From Bacteroidota bacterium (GTDB lineage Bacteria > Bacteroidota > Bacteroidia > UBA4408), in assembly GCA_963169745.1 (NCBI GenBank), contig CAUJCU010000002.1, positions 372,001 to 436,000 of the forward strand: 64,000 nt of DNA. Reading direction: 5' to 3'. Numbering within the stretch: position 1 is the first letter of the stretch; each line of letters starts with the position of its first letter. The notes under the pieces were generated by a model. It made no database searches and was not told the origin of the DNA. It worked only from the letters and a program-made list of their open reading frames with translations. This document shows positions 31,909-43,300 of the stretch, piece after piece. A program made the translations under genes and the position numbers.

Positions 31909-34227
31909 TTGTCGCTATTTAAAAAAAACTTTTTGAAACGATTAAAACGAGAAATAGACCGTTCTGAAAAACTTCGCAGAGTTTTTTATTTCTTTCCGGT
32001 ACAGTTATTTTTGGTACATCTGAAAAAGAATCAGATGATGCTCTTTTACTGGCTGATTTTATTTGGATTTATTTTACGAAAAATTGCACCTAAATATGGG
32101 ATTCCGTATTTATTTCTGAATCCAGAATATCTGAATAAAGTTAATTTTTGGTCGTATCTTATTATCGGTGTGGCGGTGGGTGGCTTCATTATGGCTTTTA
32201 ATATATCCAGCTATATAATGAATGCCTTTCGCTTCCCTTTTTTAGCCACCACAGCAAATCCTTTTTTAAAATATTGTTTGAATAATTTTTTTATACCGGC
32301 TGGCTTTGTTGGGGTTTATTGTGTTCAAATATATAATTTCCAAATTAAGCATCAGTTTCTAACCGTCTCACAAACTTTGGTAGAAATAATTGGTTTCTTA
32401 CTCGGTATTTTTCTTTTTCTCTTTATTTCCATTAGCTATTTCTTTAAGACGAATACCGACTTATTTAAAATGTTTGGAATAAGAGTTGATGAACATGAAG
32501 AAAATAAAGCCAAATACAAAACCAGCAGGGTAGCACTAAAGAAAAATATGGACTGGCGAAATATTGATAAGAGCCAGCGCGATTGGTATGTTGAAACGTA
32601 TATGGCTTCTCCTTTTAAAATAAGAAAAGCACGTGATTTTCATCACTATGATAAAGAGATGCTTTTTAATGTTTTCAGGCAAAATCAAACCAATGCAGCC
32701 TTTTTTGAAATACTGGTTATTAGTAGTTTGTTGATTTTAGGCTTTTTTAGAGATAATTCCTATTTTGAGATTCCGGCAGGAGCAAGTATTCTGCTCTTGT
32801 TTACCATGTATTTAATGATGAATAGTGCCGTGTACAATTGGTTGCGGGGTTGGAGTACTACAATATTCTTTTTGCTGCTGCTTATTATTAATATAATTTT
32901 TGCTTGGCAATTTTTTTATGTGTCGGATGGTGCATACGGTCTAAACTACAATACTTCAAAAGCACGATATACCAGACAAGAGCTTCAAAAATTTGAAAAG
33001 AATAAAAAGCAATTTGATGAAGACGTAAATAAAACGATAGAAATTCTGAATAACTGGCGTCTCAAAAATACCGAGAACAGTATTGAGCTTAAAAAGAAAC
33101 CCAAAATTGTATTTATTTGTGCAAGTGGTGGTGGACTTCGTGCAGCTTTATGGACTTTTTATTCGCTGCAGTATTCTGATAGTATCTTAAACGGAGAATT
33201 GTTTAAACACACCCAACTTATAACAGGAGCCTCAGGTGGCATGTACGGTGCTGCCTATTTCAGAGAGCTGGCTTTACGAAAATACAATAATAAGATACGC
33301 ACGCTTTACCGGACCTCTTACCAAGATAATATCTCAAAAGATATCCTTAACCCTGTTGTTTTCTCGATGGCCGTAAACGATATGTTTTTACGCGTATCCA
33401 ATGTTAAAATAGGAAATAACAGCTACAAAAAAGATAGAGCTTATGCCTTGGAATCAAAAATGAATCAGAACACTGGTTATATTTTAGATAAAAAGCTATT
33501 AGATTATGAAATTCCCGAAAAAAAAGGCATTATTCCTATGATGATATTTACCCCTAGTATTATTAATGACGGGAAAAAACTCTTTATTTCCAGCCAGCAT
33601 ATTTCCTATATGGTGCAAAACAATGCTACAGAAAATATCCATAAATTTAACCTATCTGAAGGTATTGAATTTCGCAGATTTTTTAAAGATCAGGAAGCTG
33701 ACAGTCTTTTATTTACCAGTGCCATTCGAATGAGTGCCACTTTTCCGTTTGTAACTCCGGTGGTTAGTCTTCCAAGCGATCCAATTATTGATGTAGTTGA
33801 TGCCGGGGGGCGTGATAACTATGGAGTAGAAAGTACCCTTAAATTTATTTACACATTTCGAAATTGGATAAGCACCAACACGAGTGGTGTTGTTATTGTA
33901 CAAATTCGTGACAGGAGAAAGCAAAAACAAGAAGAATCAAAAGGGAATCCAACGCTCATACAAAGTATAACAGCTCCTGCACAAAGTTTGTATGATAATC
34001 TATTTGCCGTTCAGGATTTAAATCAAAATGAATTACTTAATTATGCCAGCCTCTGGTTTGATGGGAAAATAGATGTAGTAGATTTTGAATTACGAAACGA
34101 AAAACCAGACAATATTTCGTTAAGCTGGCATTTAACCAAAAGAGAAAAGAAAAAAGTAATGGAAAGTATATACCTCCCCGAAAATCAATTGGCTTATAAA
34201 AAATTACAAGTTCTTTTGGGCAAGTAG
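31909..34227 (+). CDS. Membrane-anchored patatin-like phospholipase
   Basis: A 772-residue protein. The first 340 residues hold about seven helices in three groups (about 44-55, 82-105, 130-180 and 262-340), and the rest is a cytoplasmic patatin domain. Its oxyanion loop is GGGLR (407-411), the nucleophile elbow is GASGG (Ser442), and the Asp of the dyad lies in DAGGRDNYG (near residue 640). Patatins are lipid acyl hydrolases. The start is TTG at 31909, as no ATG fits. The long N-terminal membrane part is unusual. It is convergent with rnhA, ending 4 nt from its stop. Confidence 0.8.
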   Translation: MSLFKKNFLKRLKREIDRSEKLRRVFYFFPVQLFLVHLKKNQMMLFYWLILFGFILRKIAPKYGIPYLFLNPEYLNKVNFWSYLIIGVAVGGFIMAFNISSYIMNAFRFPFLATTANPFLKYCLNNFFIPAGFVGVYCVQIYNFQIKHQFLTVSQTLVEIIGFLLGIFLFLFISISYFFKTNTDLFKMFGIRVDEHEENKAKYKTSRVALKKNMDWRNIDKSQRDWYVETYMASPFKIRKARDFHHYDKEMLFNVFRQNQTNAAFFEILVISSLLILGFFRDNSYFEIPAGASILLLFTMYLMMNSAVYNWLRGWSTTIFFLLLLIINIIFAWQFFYVSDGAYGLNYNTSKARYTRQELQKFEKNKKQFDEDVNKTIEILNNWRLKNTENSIELKKKPKIVFICASGGGLRAALWTFYSLQYSDSILNGELFKHTQLITGASGGMYGAAYFRELALRKYNNKIRTLYRTSYQDNISKDILNPVVFSMAVNDMFLRVSNVKIGNNSYKKDRAYALESKMNQNTGYILDKKLLDYEIPEKKGIIPMMIFTPSIINDGKKLFISSQHISYMVQNNATENIHKFNLSEGIEFRRFFKDQEADSLLFTSAIRMSATFPFVTPVVSLPSDPIIDVVDAGGRDNYGVESTLKFIYTFRNWISTNTSGVVIVQIRDRRKQKQEESKGNPTLIQSITAPAQSLYDNLFAVQDLNQNELLNYASLWFDGKIDVVDFELRNEKPDNISLSWHLTKREKKKVMESIYLPENQLAYKKLQVLLGK

Positions 34228-34231
34228 TTCC

Positions 34232-34711
34232 TTATTCAAATAAATCTTGAGAGCTTTTCATATTTTCGTAGTACACATCTGGAGCTAAATTTTTTCCCAT
34301 TGAAGCGATTACTGCTAACTGGTCGCAGCGTTCATTCTCCACATTATTAGCATGGCCTTTAACCCATGTAAATTTTACTTTATGCTGGCGATACACTTGA
34401 AGAAACCTTTTCCATAAATCAGGATTTTTCTTTTTAGCAAAACCCTTTTTTTCCCATCCAAAAACCCATCCCTTTTCTACAGAATCTACAACATACTTGG
34501 AATCTGAGTAAACTGTTACTTGAATGCCTGGCCTTTTTAAGGCCTCAAGCCCAATTATTACGGCTAATAGCTCCATTCTATTATTAGTGGTTAGTCTAAA
34601 ACCCGCACTCAGTTCTTTTCTGTGTAACTTATTTAACAGCACCACACCATAGCCCCCGGGTCCCGGGTTTCCGGTTGCAGCTCCGTCAGTATATATAATT
34701 ACTTCGTTCAA
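34232..34711 (-). CDS. rnhA: Ribonuclease HI
   Basis: A 159-residue enzyme that cuts RNA in RNA-DNA hybrids. The carboxylates are visible: Asp9 (YTDGAATGNPGPGG), Glu47 (NNRMELLA), Asp70 (YSDSKYV) and the later Asp in ERCDQLAV. The start is TTG at 34711. marC lies 5 nt upstream and is probably co-transcribed. Confidence 0.94.
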   Translation of the reverse strand: MNEVIIYTDGAATGNPGPGGYGVVLLNKLHRKELSAGFRLTTNNRMELLAVIIGLEALKRPGIQVTVYSDSKYVVDSVEKGWVFGWEKKGFAKKKNPDLWKRFLQVYRQHKVKFTWVKGHANNVENERCDQLAVIASMGKNLAPDVYYENMKSSQDLFE

Positions 34712-34716
34712 TTTTT

Positions 34717-35301
34717 CTAATAAGCGAGTGGAATGCCGGAGCTTACATTAGTTCTGAATAACTTAACAGCAATAGCCAACAAAATTACACCAAAAACCTT
34801 ACGAACAATATCTATACCACCTGGCCCCAACATTTTTTCAATTCGTAAGGTGTTCTTAAGTACCAAGTACACTAAAGCAACATTAAGCAAAATCCCCATC
34901 AATATATTTTGAATAGCATAAGCTGCTTTCAACGAAAGTAAAGTAGTCATGGTTCCCGCTCCGGCAATTAATGGGAAAGCAATAGGCACAATAGAAGCCG
35001 TTTTAGACTGACTGTCTTTGTATATTTTAATCCCGGTAATCATTTCTAAAGCAATAAAAAAAAGAATCAAAGCTCCGGCTATAGCAAATGAACCTACGTC
35101 TATCCCTATCAGATCCAATATAGAATCACCTACAAACAAAAACAACATCATTAAAATAAACGAAACTAGTGTTGCCTTTTCAGAATGGATATGACCCACT
35201 TTTCTGCGTACTTCTATAACTACCGGAATAGACCCAATAATATCTATAACCGCAAATAAAATCATAGTTACGGTTAGTATTTCTCTCAGGTTTAACGACA
35301 T
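34717..35301 (-). CDS. MarC-family inner membrane protein
   Basis: A 194-residue protein with six helices, matching the MarC/UPF0056 family. The typical features are the AGALILFFIALEMITG segment and the FPLIAGAGTMTTLLSL segment. The transported substrate of the family is not known. It is followed after 5 nt by rnhA. Confidence 0.88.
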   Translation of the reverse strand: MSLNLREILTVTMILFAVIDIIGSIPVVIEVRRKVGHIHSEKATLVSFILMMLFLFVGDSILDLIGIDVGSFAIAGALILFFIALEMITGIKIYKDSQSKTASIVPIAFPLIAGAGTMTTLLSLKAAYAIQNILMGILLNVALVYLVLKNTLRIEKMLGPGGIDIVRKVFGVILLAIAVKLFRTNVSSGIPLAY

Positions 35302-35451
35302 AATAATTTTTTTTAGGCTGCAAAGAAACTACAAAGAGTTCTTATATTTTCATAAAAGCATTGAAATAATAGTTAACTTTAATTAACGGAAACAAATGCA
35401 GCAAACACTGCTAATATTGCGTTAAGTATAAAAACAAATAAACTGGTTGTT

Positions 35452-37005
35452 ATGGATAATATTAATATTTTATGGGCAGATGATGAAATAGATTTGCTAA
35501 AACCGCACGTTTTATTCTTAGAAGAAAAAGGCTACAAGGTAAGCACTGCTAATAGCGGAAATGATGCTATAGATATGCTTCAAAAACTAAAGTATGATTT
35601 GATTTTTCTTGATGAAAATATGCCCGGATTAAGTGGATTGGAAACACTTTCAAAAATTAAAAATTTGCATGCAGATATTCCGGTGGTCATGGTTACAAAA
35701 AGCGAAGAAGAGAGTATAATGGAAGATGCCATAGGCTCCAAAATTGCCGATTATCTGATAAAGCCCGTAAACCCCAACCAGTTACTCCTTTCTATAAAAA
35801 AAAACCTAGATAAAAAGAGACTTATTAGCGAGAAAACCAATTCTGCTTACCAACAAGATTTCCGAAATATTAGTATGCAACTAAGTGATAACCTGTCTTT
35901 TGCAGAGTGGTGCGAAGTGCATCGTAAATTGGTTTTTTGGGAGCTGGAGTTAGAGAAACTTCGTGATAATGGTATGGTTGAAGTACTGAATATGCAAAAA
36001 CGTGAGGCTAATTCTCAATTCTGTAAATTCATTGAAAAAAATTATTTATCATGGGTTAACGGAACATCAAAAGAAACTCCTGTATTATCGCATACCCTTA
36101 TTAATAAAAAGATTATTCCCAGTTTAACAGAGCCCAGCCCCCTGTTTTTAGTCGTAATTGATAATCTGCGTTTCGATCAATGGAAAGCCATTCAACCCTT
36201 ATTGAGCGAGTACTTTAAGTTGGATAACGAAGAGTTGTATTACTCCATTTTACCAACGGCTACACAGTATGCACGAAATGCTCTTTTTGCGGGATTAATG
36301 CCTTCACAAATTGAAAAACTTTTTCCGCGTTTATGGTTAAATGATGATGATGAGGGAGGAAAGAATATGCACGAAGAAGAACTGCTTGCTGAACAGTTAA
36401 AAAGAGTAGGAAAAAATATTAAATTCTCATACACTAAAGTAACGCATATAACTGCCGGGAAGAAACTTCCTGATAGCATTGCCAATATGATGCAATATAA
36501 ACTAAATGTTATAGTTTATAATTTTGTAGATATGCTCAGCCATGCCCGTACTGAAATGGATGTTATACGTGAGCTGGCAGATGAAGAACCGGCTTATCGC
36601 TCTTTAACGGTATCCTGGTTTGAACATTCGCCTTTGTTTGAAGCCCTGAAAATAATAGCCGAAAAAAAGGGAAGAGTGATAATTACTACCGATCACGGAA
36701 CAGTACAGGTTAAAGAACCTTCTAAAATTATAGGCGACCGTAATGTTAATTCAAACTTACGTTACAAACAAGGAAAAAGCCTGGACTATAACAAAAAAGA
36801 TGTATTTGAAGTGCGAAACCCTGCTGATGCTTTTTTACCCAAAAACAATGTGAGTACAAGTTATGTTTTTGCCAAGGAAGATAAGTACTTTGTTTACCCC
36901 AACAATTATGCTCAGTTTGTGAATTATTATAAAAACACATTTCAGCATGGCGGTATCAGTATGGAAGAGATTTTAATACCATATATAGTATTGTCTCCCA
37001 AATAG
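35452..37005 (+). CDS. porX: PorX, response regulator with PglZ domain (T9SS control)
   Basis: A 517-residue protein: a receiver domain (about 1-120) with acidic pocket Asp10-Asp11 and phosphoacceptor Asp54 (IFLDENMPG), a helical linker, then a PglZ/alkaline phosphatase-like domain (about 220-517). Metal-site stretches are visible: VVIDNLRFDQW, ITTDHGTVQV and FQHGGISMEE. In Bacteroidota, PorX with PorY controls the type IX secretion system. The two T9SS-sorted proteins in this window (10957-12870 and 40334-47239) fit its presence. No porY is adjacent. It is convergent with rbfA. Confidence 0.92.
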   Translation: MDNINILWADDEIDLLKPHVLFLEEKGYKVSTANSGNDAIDMLQKLKYDLIFLDENMPGLSGLETLSKIKNLHADIPVVMVTKSEEESIMEDAIGSKIADYLIKPVNPNQLLLSIKKNLDKKRLISEKTNSAYQQDFRNISMQLSDNLSFAEWCEVHRKLVFWELELEKLRDNGMVEVLNMQKREANSQFCKFIEKNYLSWVNGTSKETPVLSHTLINKKIIPSLTEPSPLFLVVIDNLRFDQWKAIQPLLSEYFKLDNEELYYSILPTATQYARNALFAGLMPSQIEKLFPRLWLNDDDEGGKNMHEEELLAEQLKRVGKNIKFSYTKVTHITAGKKLPDSIANMMQYKLNVIVYNFVDMLSHARTEMDVIRELADEEPAYRSLTVSWFEHSPLFEALKIIAEKKGRVIITTDHGTVQVKEPSKIIGDRNVNSNLRYKQGKSLDYNKKDVFEVRNPADAFLPKNNVSTSYVFAKEDKYFVYPNNYAQFVNYYKNTFQHGGISMEEILIPYIVLSPK

Positions 37006-37010
37006 TGAAA

Positions 37011-37364
37011 TTATTTCTGAGAGTTACTTTTTTTCAGTAATTCCTCAATATGAGCAGCATACTCAGCACTGTCATCAAGAAAAAATTCAAATGTAGGCAC
37101 AATTCGAAGCTGTTTGCCTATGCGGCCTCCCATTTTGCCTCTTATTTCTTTAGAAATTTCTTTAATTTTATCCATAACCAGTATTTTGTTGCTATTCCCA
37201 AAAATACTCAGATACGCTTTTGCATGAGACAAATCAGGGCTAATTCTTATTTTTGTTACAGCAATAAAAGCACCAAAAAGCTGATGACTTAATTCGCGCT
37301 GAAACATTTCTCCCATTTCTTTTTGCAGTAAGCGGGCAACCTTTAATTGTCGTGTACTTTCCAT
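37011..37364 (-). CDS. rbfA: Ribosome-binding factor A
   Basis: A 117-residue KH-domain protein needed for 30S maturation and cold adaptation. The family start (TRQLKVARLLQKEMGEMFQREL) and VTKIRISPDLSHAKAYLSIFG are clear. It is a single gene, convergent with porX and divergent from eno. Confidence 0.92.
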   Translation of the reverse strand: MESTRQLKVARLLQKEMGEMFQRELSHQLFGAFIAVTKIRISPDLSHAKAYLSIFGNSNKILVMDKIKEISKEIRGKMGGRIGKQLRIVPTFEFFLDDSAEYAAHIEELLKKSNSQK

Positions 37365-37455
37365 ATAAGCTATTCGTTTCTAATAGGCAAAGGTAACTTA
37401 TAAACATTATTAATGATAATTATTTACATTAGGCTGTAATTTAAGCAGAATTCAA

Positions 37456-37463
37456 TAATTTTG
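37456..37463 (+). promoter_or_regulatory. Candidate eno promoter box TAATTTTG
   Basis: TAATTTTG matches TAnnTTTG and lies 31 nt before the ATG at 37495. No clear -33 TTG accompanies it. Confidence 0.45.
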
Positions 37464-37479
37464 AACCGTATTTATTTAA

Positions 37480-38790
<1,311 letters not shown>

Positions 38791-38826
38791 AGTTAAAGAA
38801 ACTAAAAAGTGTTTTATATACAGTTC

Positions 38827-38857
38827 TTTGCTTTGTGAACTAGTATATTTACCTTCG
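38827..38857 (+). promoter_or_regulatory. Candidate gltA promoter TTTG-N19-TACCTTCG
   Basis: TTTG at 38827-38830 and TACCTTCG at 38850-38857 are 19 nt apart, the spacing expected for the main sigma factor of Bacteroidota; the -7 box differs at one base. The leader to the ATG at 38930 is about 65 nt. Confidence 0.6.
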
Positions 38858-38929
38858 TAAGATAAATAAAACCAATTGTTTTATTCAATAGTTTTAATTA
38901 ACAATAATATCAATTAAATCATAAGCATT

Positions 38930-40264
38930 ATGGATACATTAAAAGAGAAGTTTAAGAGTATAGCGCTTCCTATGAAAGATGAAGTAAAAGCATTAATCAA
39001 AGAACATGGCGATAAAAAACTGGGTGAATATACTGTTGCCTCTGTATATCAGGGAATGAAAGGAATGATAGGAATGGTTACGGAGACTTCAAAACTTGAT
39101 CCTGAGGAGGGTATCCGATTTAGAGGCTACTCTATTCCTGAAATACACGAAAAACTACCCAAAGCCCCTAAAGGAACAGAGCCTCTACCTGAAGGAATTT
39201 TTCACCTTATGCTTACCGGAGAAATTCCTACTTATGAAGACGTATTGAATATCAGTAATAATTGGGCACGTAGAAGCATTGTTCCCAAACATGTTTTTGA
39301 TATATTAGAAGAACTTCCTCTAAATACGCACCCCATGACTCAGTTTTGTATTGCCATTACGGCACTTCAAACAGAATCGCTTTTTGCTGCCGCTTATCGT
39401 AAAGGAATCAGCAAAAAGAATTATTGGGATTATACTTATGAAGATGCTATGAATTTGATTGGACGATTGCCTCGTGTTGCAGCCTTCATTTACCGCAGAG
39501 TATATCATAACAATGTACATATTGAACCGAATCCAAAACTTGACTGGGCAGCTAACTTCGCCCACATGTTAGGTTTTGAACAGATCGATTTCAGACGATT
39601 AATGCGCTTGTACTTAACCATTCATGCCGACCATGAAGGTGGCAATGTATCGGCACATGCCACACATTTGGTAGGGTCTGCCCTTTCTGACCCTTATTTA
39701 GCTTTTACAGCAGGAATGACCGGCTTAGCCGGGCCTCTGCATGGCTTAGCAAACCAAGAGGTAATTGCCTGGATATTGAGTATGCGTGAAGAATTAGGTG
39801 GTGGCTTACCTACAAAAGATCAAATAGCAGATTATGTAAAGCGCACCATTGAAGAAGGAAAGGTCATTCCAGGATACGGTCATGCTGTGTTACGTAAAAC
39901 AGATCCACGTTTTACAGCTCAACAAGATTTTTATTTACGCTATATTAAACCTAAAGGGGAAGATGATTTGCTTGAAATTGTACAAACTATTTATGAAGTA
40001 GTTCCTCCTATTTTGGGCTCCATAGGAAAAATTAAAAACCCTTGGCCAAATGTTGATGCTCATTCAGGTGCTTTGCTGATGCATTATGGATTAAAAGAAT
40101 TTGACTTTTATACAGTATTGTTTGGGGTATCTCGCTCCTTAGGGGTTCTTTCCTCCTTAATTTGGGACAGAGCTCTTGGACATCCATTAGAAAGACCAAG
40201 CTCAATTACCACTGATGGTATAAAAAAGAAAATAGCGGCTATAGAAAAGTCAGCACAGAAATAA
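38930..40264 (+). CDS. gltA: Citrate synthase, eukaryote-like type
   Basis: A 444-residue enzyme joining acetyl-CoA and oxaloacetate. Catalytic regions are recognisable: GPLHGLANQEV, PGYGHAVLRKTDPR and VDAHSGALL. The N-terminal VYQGMKGMIGMVTETSKLDPEEGIRFRGY is like mitochondrial citrate synthase and differs from the E. coli type II enzyme, as is usual in Bacteroidota. It is a single gene ending at a bidirectional terminator. Confidence 0.94.
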   Translation: MDTLKEKFKSIALPMKDEVKALIKEHGDKKLGEYTVASVYQGMKGMIGMVTETSKLDPEEGIRFRGYSIPEIHEKLPKAPKGTEPLPEGIFHLMLTGEIPTYEDVLNISNNWARRSIVPKHVFDILEELPLNTHPMTQFCIAITALQTESLFAAAYRKGISKKNYWDYTYEDAMNLIGRLPRVAAFIYRRVYHNNVHIEPNPKLDWAANFAHMLGFEQIDFRRLMRLYLTIHADHEGGNVSAHATHLVGSALSDPYLAFTAGMTGLAGPLHGLANQEVIAWILSMREELGGGLPTKDQIADYVKRTIEEGKVIPGYGHAVLRKTDPRFTAQQDFYLRYIKPKGEDDLLEIVQTIYEVVPPILGSIGKIKNPWPNVDAHSGALLMHYGLKEFDFYTVLFGVSRSLGVLSSLIWDRALGHPLERPSSITTDGIKKKIAAIEKSAQK

Positions 40265-40284
40265 ACCTTCAAATAGGTAATATA

Positions 40285-40319
40285 AAAAAAGCTGCACAGG
40301 TACTCTGTGCAGCTTTTTT
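40285..40319. terminator. Bidirectional terminator, 15-bp perfect stem
   Basis: Arms at 40285-40299 and 40305-40319 (AAAAAAGCTGCACAG and its complement) with a 5-nt loop. It lies between convergent gltA and the giant repeat gene and has a T-run in both directions. Confidence 0.9.
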
Positions 40320-40333
40320 CGCTTAAAGAACTA

Positions 40334-43300
40334 TTACTTAATAATTCTTTTGGTTACCATTTCATTATTGCTACGTAATGTTATGATGTAAACGCCTTCG
40401 GCCATATTATCTAAATTCAATTTCACAGTACCGCTTTTACCCTCAAACTCTTGCATAGTTGCTACCATTTGTCCTAATGCATTAACTATTTGGATACTTG
40501 CCTTGGTGTTTTCAGCAAAATTAAATACCGCAAAATAAACTCCATTTCGAGTTTGAATATCCATATATGAGCTGCCGCTATTAGCTGTTGCTTCTGAAAC
40601 AAACAACAAACGACTTTCTGTTTCAGAACAATTCTCTTTTTGCTTAGTTAAACTAACAGTATAAGTGCCTGCTTGTTTATATTGGTAAGAAACATGAGCA
40701 AGGTTTTCTACAATAGTGCCATCACCCAAATCCCAGATTAAGTTTTCGTTTTTATAACTCAAAGCTTGTAGCTGAATAGGTTCATTTATAGAAACTTTAT
40801 CAGAGGCTAATTCAAATTTTGCATCTATTGTTGTTTGTGCTTCAATATTAACCGCTTGTGTCAAGTCGCCACAAATTCCTGAGTTACTAAACCGCAATAA
40901 ATAACTACCAGATTTCAAGTGTGAGAAGCTGTAGTTTTGACTAATTTCAACATCTTCAATAATCCTACCCTGATCGGATAATAATTGTACCTTCCGGGTT
41001 TGATTATCGGGGTTAATTAATAAAATAGCACCGTCATTATTGTTACTGCATGATGCATTTGAAATATAACGTTTTAGCGGACTGGTTATATGAATAACAA
41101 AACGTGGATCTTTAAACCCAACCGTTGCCGTAAAGTAATATACTGAACCTTCGGTCATAATGGTTTGCTCGCCAGTCTTTAAATCTTCAAGAACCAAGCA
41201 AGTACCTGCTTCAAATTTGTTTAAGCCTTTCCAGCTTATTTGATACATTCCATTGCTGCCCACTGTTACACGAACCGGAATGCTTTGTGATGAGCCACTA
41301 AAAGGCAATCCGTTTATAGATAAATCTTTACTGTTGCAAATGCTGCTGATGGATGGATTACCCGGGTCATTACTAAACATCTTAAAGGCATCATGTGTGC
41401 CATCAAATTGTTTACTGGCCGATTCTGATAAATAAATAACCGTTTCATCATTTAAGCTGTCGGCAAGTCCACTTACTTTTAATCGTAGCACATTATTAGG
41501 GTCAAACTCTTTAAAGAAAGTAGGATTTGTTGAACTTTTAGCATTTTCACTTATAGTTAAAGCAGGTGAAGCTGCATTTGCATGTACGTAAAATCCTTGT
41601 GATGAGGCAATATAGCGTGTAGCACCGTTTGTTCCAATACCGTTAATAAATGTAGCATATTGCCCATTATCTGCTTGATACATATATATAGCATCATCAA
41701 TATTTGTTTTTGTCCATGAGCCAGATAGCCAATCAATAGCACTTGGATACGGGTTGGCAATTAAATTAAATCCATCGCCTGAGTTAGCACTATTCGTAAA
41801 GCTCGGATTAAAGTTAAAGTTACCTATTGTTGGTTGTCCGGTTACATTAAAAGTAATGTCAGGAGTAGTAGTTGTGTTAGCCCCACCTGCACCATAAGCA
41901 CCTAAATATACCCAAAACCCTTGACCAACCGTAGTAGGATTGGTAATATTTGTAGCAGCCACATAAGAGCCTGCAGCATCCATATCACCTGCCGGTGTTT
42001 CATCATAAGTATAAACTGAAACAAAGCCCCCCATTGAAGGTCCTTGATAAGCCCCGGTAAATCCGGTCATTGGAAAATCGTCAATCCAATGCGATAATGT
42101 AGCACCCTGTATATTAGTCCCAATTAAAGCCCATCCTGTCGAGCCTCCAGGAGCGTAACGTTCCATAGTTATATTTCCAATATAGTTAGCACCACCGCTA
42201 ACCGGTGCTATATGGGCTGTAGAAGTTGAATTTGATTTAAAAATAAAACTTTGAGCATTATTTGTGAATACCCCATTAGTAAGCGTAAGTGTATTCAGTA
42301 ATTGAGCATGATAATTTAAATTTAATCCTACGCTACTGTTTAACTCTAAATTATAAAACTCTGTAGTAACGCTATTTGTACTCGTTATTTGATGAGCCTG
42401 AGCAGTAATTCCGGCACAATCTAAAAACTCAACTTTACCAACACCAGCATTAAAATCACCATTGTTTGTAAATTTGCCATAAACACTTAGCGTATTTCCA
42501 GAATTTACTGTAAGTGTTGCCCCATTTTGTATTTCGATATTAAAGCAAGAAACTGCTCCGTTAATTTGTGGGTCATTGGGAGTTCCTGAAGGAATGATGG
42601 CAGTTGTTTCATTATCAGGAATTCCATTATCCCAGTTACCCGGTGAAGAAGCACTCCAATCGCTTGTTACCCCCAACCAGGTAGATACGGGCCCTGTAAA
42701 GTTTACAGTAATACTATTAGAGGTTACAGATGCTGGAATAGGGCATGAAGCACTTGATGTTAATACACAAGTAATTATATCACCATCCAATAGGTTGTTG
42801 CCTGAGTAAGTGGCTGAGTTGGCTCCTGAAATATCATTTCCGTTACGTTTCCATTGGTATCCAGGTGTTGCACCACCATTTGTAATGGAGCTATTAAACT
42901 GCATACCTAGGGTGCAAATATTGGTTTGTGAACTACTAATACTGATACTTGGTGTAACTACTGGTGTAACAGTCATGCTGATGGAGTTACTTGTTGCTGT
43001 AGTTGGTGAAGCGCAGGCTAATGAACTCGTCATAACGGTATGAATAACATCAGCATTACTCAAAGTAGATGACACCAAAGTGTTGCTAATGCCTTGTGAT
43101 ATTCCATTAATAAACCATTCGTAAGTGGGACTTCCTCCACCATTAACTGGGGTTGGAGTAAAAGTAACCGTTGTGCCGCTGCAAATACTTGCAGATGGGC
43201 TGGCATTAATACTTACTGCAGGAGTTAGTAGGGTACCTACTGTCATGGTAATTAAATTGCTGTTTACAACGGTAGGCAAAGCACAAGCTTCACTTGATGT

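Noticed and set aside
35452-37005. PglZ of a phage-defence system
   Set aside because: A receiver domain is fused in front and T9SS substrates are present, which identifies PorX; no other defence genes are adjacent.
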